64,000 bases of DNA. Origin: Psychrobacillus sp. NEAU-3TGS (GTDB lineage Bacteria > Bacillota > Bacilli > Bacillales_A > Planococcaceae). The notes below the pieces were generated by a model, which was not told where the DNA came from, did no database searches, and was given only the letters and a program-made list of their open reading frames with translations. This document shows positions 46,972-56,503 of this stretch, piece by piece (within the stretch, counting starts at the first letter, position 1; each line of letters begins with the position of its first letter). The stretch lies in NCBI RefSeq assembly GCF_029955155.1, contig NZ_JAPNOZ010000006.1, positions 62,001 to 126,000 on the forward strand, read 5' to 3'. The translations under genes and the position numbers were made by a program.

Positions 46972-47305
46972 TCAAGGACCTCCGCTAAAAAATGTTTCAA
47001 TATTATAATTTCAGTATAGCTCTATAGAATATCATTTGGAAATTATATGAAAACGACTATTATAAAAACTGCTACTCTTTTAAGTATGGATTAGAAGATA
47101 AGAGCAAATTCCTATTGTAGTATATTACCAAATTATTGTTGCCAATATAATATTTCTTATAGTTCTGTTTTTATTAGAAGTATTTTTTACCCTATAGAAA
47201 AAAACACCTTCACGTTGATAATTTAGGTATTGTATACCCACTTTCAACGAAAGGTGTTGTTGTTTGTTTTATTTTTTTAGACCAGTACAAAATGTATCAT
47301 TACGG
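46972..47305. other. Intergenic region upstream of the YibE/F operon
   Basis: AT-rich, with a terminator at 47203-47264 and the promoter of the YibE/F pair on the right-to-left strand. No ORF or repeat could be supported. Confidence 0.4.
47203..47264 (-). terminator. Terminator of the amine oxidase gene
   Basis: AACACCTT..CGTTGA pairs with TCAACG..AAGGTGTT across a long loop. It lies about 40 bases past the oxidase stop. Confidence 0.65.
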
Positions 47306-48403
47306 CTAGTTCTTTAACTGAATAATCTCAGCAACTGCCTGTTCAGCTGATTGAAGTGCACCTTCCAGATGACCGCCAAATTGTGAATTAGTCTCAGTTC
47401 CAGCAAAATAAATTTTCTTTTCCCAAATTCCTGCATTTGGTGGTTGACCATAAATCGGAAAATCTCTAAGTGGATCTAGATCTTCCTCGACAGTCGTCTC
47501 AGTATCCTGAGCCCAATCCTTATAAAGGATAGCCCTTACCTGTTGAGCCGAGGGTCCAAAGAGCCTAACCAATTGGTCTATAACTAATTTTAAAATTTCA
47601 TCCTTACCCATTGTTCGGCGCATTCTTGCAGGTAATCCGAAAAAACCAAACAATGCACCAGCCCCTGTATGAGGAGAAGCATCATGGATTTCTTGCAAGG
47701 GTCCTACCCAGCTTGTTGCGAAACCAGATAACCCAGCTTCCCTCCAAAAAGGACGGTCATAAACTGCAATTACCTTAGCCTGCCCTCCCATCCAAGTGGG
47801 TTTGCTTAGTAGATCAGTATTTAGATTTGGCGGGAGAGAGGGCGAAAATTCAATTTGATGAGCTACAATCCTAGGTGGCAATGCTAGGATAATAGCACTT
47901 GCTGAAAATTTTTTTCTCTTTCCATCAGCAGTATTTGCTTCTACTATAAGAGAATTGTTATCTAGTCGGATTGCTGTAACTCGTGTTTCTAACTCGACCG
48001 TTTCTGAAGGTATAGTCTTTGCTACAGCATTAATAAGAGATTGAACCCCTCCTATTAATCGAATCGACCTTGCATCAGCATTTTCGGGAAGCACAAAATG
48101 CTCTGGCGCTTCGTTTGGAGATCGTTCTGAAAGCATTGCCCCTTTTGTATACTGGACCAAACTTTCTAAATTCAATTCTTTAACGAGATTGGTAATCGTG
48201 CTCTCATACCGTGGCCAAAACCAGGTTGGTCCAAGGTCAAATTTGCCTAATTCAGGTTTGTTTGGAACAGAAGTACTCAAGACCCTACCGCCAATCCTAT
48301 CTCTAGCCTCTAGCACCTTACATTCGATTCCCTGTGCAGTGAGTAGAGATGCAACTCGAAGCCCACTTAAACCAGCTCCAACAATGACTATGGGATTTTT
48401 CAT
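47306..48403 (-). CDS. Flavin-containing amine oxidase
   Basis: This 365-residue protein has the amine-oxidase FAD fold: the N-terminal VIVGAGLSGLRVASLL (residues 6-21), the ARDRIGGRVLS motif and the C-terminal KIYFAGTETNSQFGGHLEGALQSAEQA that closes the FAD site. Length and motifs fit the monoamine oxidase/L-amino acid oxidase group; the substrate is unknown. The frame opens at 48421, but ATG at 48403 has GAGGAAAG upstream. It lies between a glutaredoxin gene and a terminator and appears monocistronic. Confidence 0.9.
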   Translation of the reverse strand: MKNPIVIVGAGLSGLRVASLLTAQGIECKVLEARDRIGGRVLSTSVPNKPELGKFDLGPTWFWPRYESTITNLVKELNLESLVQYTKGAMLSERSPNEAPEHFVLPENADARSIRLIGGVQSLINAVAKTIPSETVELETRVTAIRLDNNSLIVEANTADGKRKKFSASAIILALPPRIVAHQIEFSPSLPPNLNTDLLSKPTWMGGQAKVIAVYDRPFWREAGLSGFATSWVGPLQEIHDASPHTGAGALFGFFGLPARMRRTMGKDEILKLVIDQLVRLFGPSAQQVRAILYKDWAQDTETTVEEDLDPLRDFPIYGQPPNAGIWEKKIYFAGTETNSQFGGHLEGALQSAEQAVAEIIQLKN

Positions 48404-48475
48404 TTTCTTTCCTCTTTTCAATCATATGTAAGCTGTCTAAAAATACTTACGAAACAGCTATTCCTTTTATCATTA

Positions 48476-48522
48476 AAAAGAGAAAAGAGGAAGAACTAAC
48501 GCTACCCTCTTTTCTCTTATAA
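48476..48522 (-). terminator. Rho-independent terminator of the glutaredoxin gene
   Basis: The 13-bp perfect stem AAGAGAAAAGAGG / CCTCTTTTCTCTT has a 15-nt loop and lies 40 bases past the glutaredoxin stop. Confidence 0.85.
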
Positions 48523-48560
48523 CTTTTACTAAACAGCTAAGGATATTAGTAATTTTTAGT

Positions 48561-48791
48561 TTACTTAACTAGCTGCATTACTTTTTCCGGATCAAATCCT
48601 AGTATCCATTGACCATTTATTTCAGTTTGTGGTACTCCCATTTCACCTGTCATTTTTACTAAACGGTCTGCAGCAATCGGATCTTCCTGGACGTTTACTT
48701 CTTCAAAAGGAAGTTCCTTCTCGTTTAAGAAATTTTTCATCATTGTACAATATGGACAAGTATTAGTTGTATAGACTTTAATTTGATTCAT
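48561..48791 (-). CDS. Glutaredoxin
   Basis: This 76-residue protein has the active site CPYC (Cys12, Cys15), MGVPQTEINGQ with the cis-Pro and a C-terminal helix (FDPEKVMQLV). It is a thiol-disulphide oxidoreductase of the GrxC/NrdH-like type. Firmicutes usually lack glutathione, so its electron donor may be thioredoxin reductase or bacillithiol. The frame opens at 48812, but ATG at 48791 has AGGAGG eight bases upstream and starts MNQIKVYTT as expected. The physiological role is unknown. Confidence 0.92.
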   Translation of the reverse strand: MNQIKVYTTNTCPYCTMMKNFLNEKELPFEEVNVQEDPIAADRLVKMTGEMGVPQTEINGQWILGFDPEKVMQLVK

Positions 48792-48910
48792 CAAAAAATC
48801 CTCCTCTTTCATATTAGTACTGTACTTTCACCTAAAAGCCAAACTAGTATTACAAATACAAAAATCAGCTTTTTATCTGTTTACCACCTTGCCAAAAGCT
48901 CAAACTCCCT

Positions 48911-50230
48911 CTAAGTCTTTATCCCTTTATTTTTAAAAGGAGACTCCTTTAAATACTGCTTCTGTTTATTTTTACTGCCAATAGAACATACAACGATGGG
49001 AATAAGGATTAAGGATAAAATCCCACCAGCAAGTGATAACATTTCATAACTGGAACCAGCAACCACCATACCCGACATTGCACCGCCTGCGGATCCTGCT
49101 AAAGCTATAAAAACATCCACTGTACCTTGCGTTTTGGCACGTGTCGCAGGCTCAGTCGAATCAATTATTAAAGCTGTACCACTTATTAATCCAAAATTCC
49201 ATCCTATTCCGAGTAAAGATAGGGCAAGAATCATGAAAAATACAGAATCTCCTGGTGCTATCGATGCTACAATTCCTGCAAGGAGCAATGTTACTCCCGA
49301 AGCAATCGCCATGACGGGTCGACCAATCTTATCAACAAGAATTCCTGTTACAAGGGAAGGTAAGTACATCGCACCGACGTGGAAACCAATAACAAGCCCG
49401 ATTGCCCCTAGAGCGTGACCATGATGTCCCATATGAATCGGCGTCATCGTCATAATGGAAATCATCACAATTTGACTAAGTACCATAATGATAGCTCCAA
49501 CTGCAATTCCTTTTTTATTTAGTGGATTCTGTTCCGGAACTTCACTAGTTTCCATATTTTCTTTTTGTGCATTTATTTGTAAAGCAATCTTGAACGGGTC
49601 AGGACGTAAAAAAATAAATAGAAAAATCCCTGCGGATATAAATGCGGCTGCGGATAAAATGAAGGGACCTGCGAGTTCTGGAACACCGATAGAGTGAGCC
49701 ACACTTCCCATCACTTCGACTAAATTTGGACCTGCAACTGCACCAAGTGTCGTGGAAACCATGGCTATACTAACCGCAGTTCCCCGCTGTTTTTTCGTTG
49801 CTAAATCTGTACCAGCATAACGTGCTTGTAAATTTGTAGCAGTACCTGCCCCATATACGAGCAGGGAAGCGAATAATAAAATCACACTGTTTAAGACAGC
49901 GGCAATTACAACACCTATTGCTCCAAGTCCACCTACTATAAATCCTGTGGAGAGACCCCTGCGTCTTCCATAATGATTAGAAAGTCTTCCTACTACTAAT
50001 GCTGCCCCAGCTGATCCTAACGTAAATAAAGCAGCAGGAATACCGGCAAATGCACCCGTACCAAGCATTTGTTCTGCAAGCAATGCTCCAACTGTTATTC
50101 CGGCAGCCAGTCCTGCTCCCCCGAACATTTGGGATATAACTATAATAAGTAATGTTCTTTTATATAATTGTTTTTGTTTTTCTGGATCATTTATGTACGT
50201 TTCTGCTGTGTCTTTCATTTTACTAACCAT
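48911..50230 (-). CDS. MFS transporter
   Basis: This 439-residue protein has twelve helices. The conserved loop 2-3 motif is GRLSNHYGRRRGLSTG, the repeat in the second half is GILVDKIGRPV, and the loop between helices 6 and 7 is long (RPDPFKIALQINAQ...NPLNKKG). It has a 20-residue basic N-terminal tail and is a drug or metabolite transporter; the cargo is unknown. GGAGG lies upstream of ATG. It follows the aminotransferase gene on the same strand, and they may be co-expressed. Confidence 0.88.
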   Translation of the reverse strand: MVSKMKDTAETYINDPEKQKQLYKRTLLIIVISQMFGGAGLAAGITVGALLAEQMLGTGAFAGIPAALFTLGSAGAALVVGRLSNHYGRRRGLSTGFIVGGLGAIGVVIAAVLNSVILLFASLLVYGAGTATNLQARYAGTDLATKKQRGTAVSIAMVSTTLGAVAGPNLVEVMGSVAHSIGVPELAGPFILSAAAFISAGIFLFIFLRPDPFKIALQINAQKENMETSEVPEQNPLNKKGIAVGAIIMVLSQIVMISIMTMTPIHMGHHGHALGAIGLVIGFHVGAMYLPSLVTGILVDKIGRPVMAIASGVTLLLAGIVASIAPGDSVFFMILALSLLGIGWNFGLISGTALIIDSTEPATRAKTQGTVDVFIALAGSAGGAMSGMVVAGSSYEMLSLAGGILSLILIPIVVCSIGSKNKQKQYLKESPFKNKGIKT

Positions 50231-50318
50231 AGTGAATACCTTCTTCCTCCAATTTAGTTTAAAAGCATAAACATTTAGTTTTGTACCACTTCGTCTTTGA
50301 CCTTAATTTTATTCCCGG

Positions 50319-51539
50319 TCAGACAGTCAGCTTGGAATCAAGAAGGGTTGTTTCTTTTTCTAATTCACGATGCAATACTTCTCCCATACGCTTCATACCT
50401 TCCCTAATTTTCTCGTTCGACATATTGGAGTAATTTAGGCGTAATGTATTTTTATCTGTACCGTTTGGAAAAAAAGGAGTTCCGGGAACACAGGCGACAT
50501 TATTTCTTAAGCACTCTGAAAATATATGCGCTGCATCCAGCCCCTCAGGAAGCTCAACCCATATAAATAATCCTCCTTCTGGCTTACTATAAGAAATATT
50601 TGCGGGAAAAAGTTCTTCGATACAAGAGAGCATAGTTGCACATCTTTCTTTATAAACAGCTTTTATGTTATGAATGTGATCTTCGATATGGAATAGTTCC
50701 ATATATTTAGCTGTAATTCTTTGAGCAAAACTGTCTGTATGTAAATCGGCAATTTGTTTTAGGGCAACATACTTATCAATTAGGGATTCATCTGCACAAA
50801 TCCATCCAAGACGAAGACCAGGGGCAAAGATTTTAGAGAAAGTGCTTAAATAGATTACTCTTCCTTCCGCATCGAAATGTTTCAAAGGGGGAAGTTCCTC
50901 TCCAGCAAATCTAATAGCGCCATACGGATTATCCTCTATAATCAGTACATCATATTGATTGGCAAGCTCAATCATTCTTTTTCGTCTTTCCAGTTTTAAA
51001 GTCCGGCCTGTGGGGTTTTGGAAATCCGGAATGGTATAGATAAATTTTGTGTTTGGATGTTCCTGCAGTTTTTTCTCTAACTCTTCCATCATCATGCCAT
51101 CTTCATCCATATCAACTTCTACAAATTTAGCATTATATGACTTGAATACGTTAATCGCTGCAAGATAGGTTGGGCTTTCACAAATAATAGTATCTCCCTC
51201 ATCAAGGAATAATCTTCCGGTAAGGTCGATTGCTTGCTGGGATCCGGATGTTATAAGAATATTTTCAATCGTGGAGTTGATACCATTATCTATCATCATC
51301 TCACAAATAGCATTTCTTAAAGGGATGTATCCTTCAGTTGTACTATATTGAAGAGAAGCCGCTCCTTCTTCATTTAAAACGGCATTGCATACTTCCTTTA
51401 GAGCTTCTACAGGAAATAACTCTGGAGCAGGGAGTCCTCCCGCAAAAGAGATAACTTCAGGTCTTGCGGTTACTTTCAATATTTCACGAGTCTCCGAGGA
51501 TTTTATTAAATGCGTTCTACTTGCAAACTTGTTTTCCAT
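50319..51539 (-). CDS. PLP-dependent aminotransferase, class I/II (LysN/ARO8-like)
   Basis: This 406-residue enzyme has the fold-type I plan. The PLP lysine is in STFSKIFAPGLRLGW, and the N-terminal substrate motif is SFAGGLPAPELFP. The IPDFQNPTGRT and IEDNPYGAIRF (PLP Asp/Tyr) motifs are conserved. This subgroup includes 2-aminoadipate and aromatic/branched-chain transaminases, but the substrate is not certain. The next gene upstream encodes a MocR-type regulator, a plausible controller. The gene has AAGGAAGG-like sequence before its ATG. Confidence 0.9.
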   Translation of the reverse strand: MENKFASRTHLIKSSETREILKVTARPEVISFAGGLPAPELFPVEALKEVCNAVLNEEGAASLQYSTTEGYIPLRNAICEMMIDNGINSTIENILITSGSQQAIDLTGRLFLDEGDTIICESPTYLAAINVFKSYNAKFVEVDMDEDGMMMEELEKKLQEHPNTKFIYTIPDFQNPTGRTLKLERRKRMIELANQYDVLIIEDNPYGAIRFAGEELPPLKHFDAEGRVIYLSTFSKIFAPGLRLGWICADESLIDKYVALKQIADLHTDSFAQRITAKYMELFHIEDHIHNIKAVYKERCATMLSCIEELFPANISYSKPEGGLFIWVELPEGLDAAHIFSECLRNNVACVPGTPFFPNGTDKNTLRLNYSNMSNEKIREGMKRMGEVLHRELEKETTLLDSKLTV

Positions 51540-51660
51540 TTATAAACCTTCCTTTTTTATGATTATATGGATAGCTACTTTTTTTTCCAAAGAATAAATG
51601 ACCAGTTAACCACCTTTATCTTTTAATACGCCTACTAGATTTGAATCATGATAACATGCA

Positions 51661-51694
51661 CAAAAAAGCCATACAACATTAAAATTGTATGGCG
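51661..51694 (-). terminator. Rho-independent terminator of the MocR gene
   Basis: GCCATACAA / TTGTATGGC with an 8-nt loop is followed on the minus strand by six T. It ends the MocR transcript before the aminotransferase gene. Confidence 0.88.
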
Positions 51695-51778
51695 GACAAT
51701 ATTATCATAAAATTCCGATTATAAATACAAAGTTTGTTTTACATGTATTTGAAAAATGCCTACCAAAGTTACTCAATA

Positions 51779-53170
51779 TTAAATAAGATCGTTTAGTAAA
51801 CATTTAAGTATAGTCAGTCCTTGCTCAAGCTCTTCGAGTGATTCTGGTGCGCATACAGCAACCCTTACAGCGCGTTCTGGGCTACTGTTTCCAACTACAA
51901 AACGTTCAGCCGCATATACTTGTACCCCGCGCTCGGCGGCTAACTTTTCAAACTCAGCCCCTGTGATAATGCCTGGTAATAACAGCCATCGAAAGATGCC
52001 AGCATCATGACCAAAACATGTATAGTTCTCCAAATATCGATTGACGACTTGGTTTCTGCGAATTGTTTCTTCCCGATGCCGTTCAATTAAGACCTCAAAC
52101 TGATTAGATACTATAGTACGTGCTGCTAATTCTGCTAGTAATGGGGATACTGATATATTTAAATTATAAAGTGCCTTTGAAATTAGCTCCTTAAATTGAC
52201 TTGGCACCGCTACATAGGCCAGTCGTAACCCCGGAGCTATTGATTTGGATAAACTTGCAATATGTATGACTCGTTCCGGTGCAAAGGATGCGATTGCCGG
52301 AAGTGGTTTTTTGTTATGGAGATGATACGTAGCATCTTCAATAATGAACTGATTATACTTTTTGGCAATTGAAGCAATCTTTCTTCGATTTTCTACAGAC
52401 ATACAGCTAGCTGTCGGATTATGATAATCTGGTATTAAGAAAATCCCTTTAATATGCTCATTTTTACAAGCATATTCAAAGGCTGCTGGACTCATTTCAT
52501 TATTCTCTGATTTTATCGGTACTATTTTCACACTAAGCATCGCTGCAGCTGTTTTCAATCCCGGGTAAGTATGTTGATCAACACCGATGCGATCTCCTGG
52601 CTGACAAAGACTAGCCAATGTGGCAGCCATTGCATTTTGTCCCCCGTTTGCAAATAAAATGTGATCAACCGTTGTTTCAAACCCACCCCTTCGAATTAGC
52701 TTTATAGCCGCATCCTTTTGCCAAAGGCTTTCTCCTGCTCGGCCATAACTAAACCATTTTTCGTAATCTGTCTCTTGTAGCATACTTTTCAACTGGAGGA
52801 ATAGTGGCTCGAAAGAAGCATTATCTGGGAGTGTGGCTCCCATTTCAATTAGATGCTTCGGCTTCGCATCTTCCAGTAAATATGCATTCGATAACGCATC
52901 ATACGATACAAAGGTGCCACTTCCGACAGATGTACTTAACAAGCCCTTTAACACACACTCTTTAAATGCTTTTGAAATGGTACTCAAATTTAAATCCAAA
53001 TAATCGGCTAGTTCTCGCTGCGGAGGAAGTTTGGTTCCCGGTAGTAAAACTCCATTTAATATATCCTGCTCCAATTGGTCCGCGAGTACTTGATAAATCG
53101 GCTTTTTAGTTTTATCAATCGATGGCTTCCAGCTCATCGGATAATCTTCAAAAGAATTAACCGGCATCAT
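51779..53170 (-). CDS. MocR/PdxR-type GntR transcriptional regulator
   Basis: This 463-residue protein joins an N-terminal GntR winged helix-turn-helix (KPIYQVLADQLEQDILNGVLLPGTKLPPQRELADYL, residues about 24-60) to an aminotransferase-like domain with the PLP lysine in IASLSKSIAPGLRLAYV. Such regulators use PLP or a substrate to control vitamin B6, amino-acid or amine genes. ATG at 53170 follows AAAAGGG with normal spacing and is preferred over the TTG two codons upstream. The target is likely the divergent or adjacent aminotransferase or MFS gene, but no operator could be assigned. Confidence 0.9.
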   Translation of the reverse strand: MMPVNSFEDYPMSWKPSIDKTKKPIYQVLADQLEQDILNGVLLPGTKLPPQRELADYLDLNLSTISKAFKECVLKGLLSTSVGSGTFVSYDALSNAYLLEDAKPKHLIEMGATLPDNASFEPLFLQLKSMLQETDYEKWFSYGRAGESLWQKDAAIKLIRRGGFETTVDHILFANGGQNAMAATLASLCQPGDRIGVDQHTYPGLKTAAAMLSVKIVPIKSENNEMSPAAFEYACKNEHIKGIFLIPDYHNPTASCMSVENRRKIASIAKKYNQFIIEDATYHLHNKKPLPAIASFAPERVIHIASLSKSIAPGLRLAYVAVPSQFKELISKALYNLNISVSPLLAELAARTIVSNQFEVLIERHREETIRRNQVVNRYLENYTCFGHDAGIFRWLLLPGIITGAEFEKLAAERGVQVYAAERFVVGNSSPERAVRVAVCAPESLEELEQGLTILKCLLNDLI

Positions 53171-53194
53171 ACTCAACCCTTTTTTATAATTATT

Positions 53195-53774
53195 CTATAC
53201 TAAAAAAGAAAACACTTCTTCATAAATTGAATCCTTGTCTTTCCCTAAAGTCATTAAATGCGTAGAATTTGGAAAAGCTTTTATTCTCTTTTTAACTGAA
53301 GAGACATTATGGACTATAAAATTTGCGCTTTTTCATACAAAGAGTCGTCCTTATTTCCATAATAGACTGCTATTGGAGAGGTAATAAGAGAATTCTGCCC
53401 CATTGTATGATGAATAAACTGTTGGAATAGCTCAAATGAATGTAAGGACATTTCCTGAAAAGACAACAGTTCATTTATAATCTCCTCAGTTGTTTTCACT
53501 TCGAGCTGCTTGTATCCTTTTGCATAATCACCGAGGCGTTGTTTTAATCTTTCTGGTGTCCGCTCTTTCGGGACATACATTACAACGAGTCGTTCAATTG
53601 GGTTCTCTTGGGCTAATTTTAATGCAAAGATTCCAACATGTGCAAACAATACGTTCGTTGAGATATTCAGCTAAATTTTTCATATCACGTGTATGACTTG
53701 TGTAAGAATGTAAAAACAATATCGCTGATTCATTTTCCTTGTAGAAAAAGTTCTTTTGCTGGTAGAATTTTCAT
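53195..53774 (-). pseudogene. Carboxylesterase remnant (alpha/beta hydrolase)
   Basis: Several frames together spell a YvaK-like carboxylesterase: MKILPAKELFLQG, then a base out of frame ESAILFLHSYTSHTRDMKNL, then an open frame from the AHVGIFALKLAQENPIERLVV region, then out of frame IVHNVSSVKKRIKAFPNSTH with the His segment HLMTLGKDKDSIYEE. About 80 residues, including the GxSxG nucleophile motif, are missing between the second and third parts. Two frameshifts plus an internal deletion show real decay rather than a single read error. A good GGAGG precedes the ATG at 53774. Confidence 0.75.
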
Positions 53775-53862
53775 TTTATCCTCCCGTATGTCTATATCTT
53801 TTCTTTGTTTTATACCATTTCTAAATCTAAAGAAGAAATTTAAAATTATTGTCTATCGCTAT

Positions 53863-54744
53863 TCACTTTATAACTTGTTTGGAAAAGCGAATGAATCCTA
53901 TTTCGCTAATAAATGTGGAGCCTAGTAACAATACACCACCGAATATTTGAACTATTGTCATTTGCTCTTGCAGAATAAGTGCAGAAATCATGATAGCTAC
54001 AAACGGATCTACATAACTTAGCATTGCAATGCTTTGCCCTTTTAAATTTTCCATACCAGAGAAAAACAACAGAAATCCAATACCTGTATTGACAATCCCT
54101 AATAGGAAGATAAAAGGAATCGCAGAACTGGATAATGAAAAAATACCAAAGCCTTCCGTTAATAAAACATACGGCAGTAATAGTAAAGAAGTTGTTCCAA
54201 GCTGAATAATGGTCAACTCTAACTTCCCTATCTCTTTAATAAATTTATTTAAAAGCAATAACGCCGCATAAAATGCAGCAGCGATTAATCCAAATGAAAG
54301 TCCAAGAAGATCCTCTGAATTGGGTGCACTCAACCCTTCCCCCACAATTAATACCATTCCTATAATTGCAACGAGAATACACACAATTTTTTTCACGGAT
54401 AATGGTTCCCGAAGTACAAGTGGTGAAAGAATCATTACAAATACAGGAGCAAAGTAATAACCTAGTGTTGCATTGGCAAGTGTCGTATGGTCGTATGATT
54501 GATAAAGAAAAATCCAATTTCCTCCTAATGCAATACTGGAAAGAATTAAAAATAATGCATTCGATTTTACTGCAGTCCAGACTATTTTTTTCTTCATTAG
54601 GATGAAGATTAGTAGCAAAAATAAACATCCTAAAAAACTACTTAGTAAAGCTCTTTCACTTGCCGATAGATCAATGTACCGAACTACTACACCAATGGTG
54701 CCAAAAATTATCATCGATAATATAAACTGAATTTTAGATTTCAT
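53863..54744 (-). CDS. EamA/DMT family transporter
   Basis: This 293-residue protein has ten helices in two EamA repeats. The N-terminal repeat holds the conserved SMIIFGTIGVVVRYIDLSASE, and the second holds AAFYAALLLLNKF and YVDPFVAIMISALILQE. It is predicted to export or import a small metabolite, probably an amino acid or related compound. It is divergent from a LysR-type regulator gene 120 bases away, a common pairing in which the regulator controls the transporter. The cargo is unknown. Confidence 0.9.
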   Translation of the reverse strand: MKSKIQFILSMIIFGTIGVVVRYIDLSASERALLSSFLGCLFLLLIFILMKKKIVWTAVKSNALFLILSSIALGGNWIFLYQSYDHTTLANATLGYYFAPVFVMILSPLVLREPLSVKKIVCILVAIIGMVLIVGEGLSAPNSEDLLGLSFGLIAAAFYAALLLLNKFIKEIGKLELTIIQLGTTSLLLLPYVLLTEGFGIFSLSSSAIPFIFLLGIVNTGIGFLLFFSGMENLKGQSIAMLSYVDPFVAIMISALILQEQMTIVQIFGGVLLLGSTFISEIGFIRFSKQVIK

Positions 54745-54863
54745 ACGCGCCCTCTTTCCAACTTGATTTTCCAGTAGTAGTAGATTAGCATATTAACAAG
54801 TATTCCAAAATCAAATGTTTGTCATGTTTTACATAACAAAATAGCATGGAAGAAGTGAGTAAT

Positions 54864-55733
54864 ATGAATATCCAAAAGTATATGGCCTTTGTGAAAGCCG
54901 TTGAATATGGAAGCTTTACAAGAGCTGCTCAAGATTTAAACTATACGCAGTCTGGGATCAGTCGAATGATTAACGATTTAGAAGCAGAGTGGGGAATTTT
55001 ACTATTTGAAAGAGGACGCGGAGGTATCACTCTAACGTCCGATGGCTTAAAGTTATTACCTCAGTTAAAACGAGTCTGTAACGAACATGAAATGCTATTG
55101 ATGCAGATTGAGGATTTACACGATATACAAACTGGAATCATTCGGATTGGAACCTTTTCAAGCGTAGCAACACATTGGTTACCTAACATCATTAAAATTT
55201 TTAGGAAAGATTATCCGGGGATTGATTTTGAATTATTATTGGGGGATTATACAGAAATCGAAAACTGGATTATCGAAGGGCGGGTCGACTTTGGATTTTT
55301 ACGACTTCCGACAAAAGGGGAAATGGAAACTATTTTTGTGGAGCAAGACCGTTTGTTAGTAGTAATTCCCGAAGATCATCCTCTCGCGGATTGCGATAAG
55401 TTTCCAATAAAAGAGTTATCGAACAGTCCATTTATGCTATTGGAAAAGGGAGCAAAAGCGGAGATCTCCGAGATTTTTGCGCAACACGAAATCACACCAC
55501 AAATTCATTTTACGACTTGGGATGACTATGCCATTATGTCGATGGTAGAAAACGGACTAGGAATCAGCATATTACCAGAATTGATTTTACAGCGTATTCC
55601 ATACCAAATAATCACAAAAGAGCTGGAAGTGCCTGCTTACCGAAATATCGGTATTGGGATGAGAGAACAAAAATCACTTTCACTTGCCGCTAACCGATTT
55701 TTAGAATATTTATCCTTTCGTAGGAGAAAATAA
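54864..55733 (+). CDS. LysR-type transcriptional regulator
   Basis: This 289-residue protein has an N-terminal winged helix-turn-helix (MNIQKYMAFVKAVEYGSFTRAAQDLNYTQSGISRMI, with LLFERGRGGITLT after it) and a periplasmic-binding-like effector domain (from about residue 90: IIRIGTFSSVATHWLPNI). The frame opens at 54846; ATG at 54864 matches the family start better. Divergent to the DMT transporter, it probably controls that gene in response to a small ligand. The operator should lie in the intervening 120 bases. Confidence 0.9.
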   Translation: MNIQKYMAFVKAVEYGSFTRAAQDLNYTQSGISRMINDLEAEWGILLFERGRGGITLTSDGLKLLPQLKRVCNEHEMLLMQIEDLHDIQTGIIRIGTFSSVATHWLPNIIKIFRKDYPGIDFELLLGDYTEIENWIIEGRVDFGFLRLPTKGEMETIFVEQDRLLVVIPEDHPLADCDKFPIKELSNSPFMLLEKGAKAEISEIFAQHEITPQIHFTTWDDYAIMSMVENGLGISILPELILQRIPYQIITKELEVPAYRNIGIGMREQKSLSLAANRFLEYLSFRRRK

Positions 55734-55775
55734 GAAATCTTTAGAATAATAAGGAATATATGAAAAACAACTTTT

Positions 55776-55815
55776 GAGTACAATACATAGACCAATGGAT
55801 GTTGGTGCTTCAATC
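55776..55815 (+). repeat. Diverged copy of a dispersed palindrome-related sequence
   Basis: GAGTACAATACATAGACCAA followed by TGGATGTTGGTGC resembles the left half of the hairpin repeat at 62485-62524 (about 31 of 40 bases, one gap). It lies 43 bases past the LysR stop. Confidence 0.5.
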
Positions 55816-55875
55816 AATCAAATATATCGTCACTGGCCCCTGCTTTTCTAGTAAAAACGCATCAATATATAATCT

Positions 55876-56046
55876 TTATTTCACTGTTTCGACCTTCACT
55901 GCAATAATTTTTAACTGATCCCCATACTGTAGACGTACAACTTTCCGGGCTTGAACAGATGTCCTTGCTGTCACAGGTATTGTTTGCAATTCGCCATTAA
56001 TATCTGCTTGAACTGTGAAGCACTTTGCTCCGCATTTTATGACCAT
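55876..56046 (-). CDS. 56-residue hypothetical protein
   Basis: This small gene encodes MVIKCGAKCFTVQADINGEL ... VRLQYGDQLKIIAVKVETVK. The pattern (strand, IPVTARTSVQARKVVRLQYG helix, strand) resembles small Bacillus proteins of the DUF3903 kind, from memory and unverified. AAGAGG lies only two bases from the ATG, so the start could be slightly later. It is flanked by short AT-rich gaps on the minus strand. No function can be given. Confidence 0.6.
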   Translation of the reverse strand: MVIKCGAKCFTVQADINGELQTIPVTARTSVQARKVVRLQYGDQLKIIAVKVETVK

Positions 56047-56091
56047 CACCTCTTATTATTGATTTACATATTTGTATCATTCGAGACACAA

Positions 56092-56120
56092 TAAAATAGC
56101 CACCTAATGGTGACTATTTC
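56092..56120 (-). terminator. Terminator of the secreted protein gene
   Basis: AAATAGcCACC / GGTGaCTATTT with a 4-nt loop overlaps the end of the gene and is followed by T residues on the minus strand. Confidence 0.7.
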
Positions 56121-56503
56121 TTGTTAAGTAAAGCGAGTTTTGCTTTGGACGGTGTTTCGTATTTTACATGTACACCATTTAAAGTACTATTTTGTATAAT
56201 GTAATACTCACCACCTACCGCATACATGGGTACATACCCATCTGGCGTTTTAGTTGAGTAGACTCGATACACTTCCCCTGGTTTCAAAGCACGGACTGCC
56301 CCTCCCTCAACCGAAGGATCTTTACCTATATGCATTAAAATAGTTTCTTTTAAGATAGTAACTCGCCCAATTTGACCTTTTTTCAGTTCCATATTATCCC
56401 ACATAACTTTTGAAGTTGAAGCAGCACTTGCTGACCCACAAGAAGCATAATTCAATGAGATTAGCATCATTGTGGCAGCAATCATTTTTAGTATGTTTTT
56501 CAT
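56114..56503 (-). CDS. Secreted protein of unknown function
   Basis: This 129-residue protein begins with a Sec signal peptide (MKNILKMIAATMMLISLNYASCGSASA, cut probably after ASA), and the mature part of about 100 residues is beta-rich (VMWDNMELKKGQIGRVTIL, VYRVYSTKTPDGYVPMYAVGGEYYI). It resembles small SH3-like secreted proteins, but no family could be named. The MWDNMEL stretch is unusual. ATG follows AAGGAG. It is minus-strand and probably monocistronic. Confidence 0.82.
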   Translation of the reverse strand: MKNILKMIAATMMLISLNYASCGSASAASTSKVMWDNMELKKGQIGRVTILKETILMHIGKDPSVEGGAVRALKPGEVYRVYSTKTPDGYVPMYAVGGEYYIIQNSTLNGVHVKYETPSKAKLALLNKK

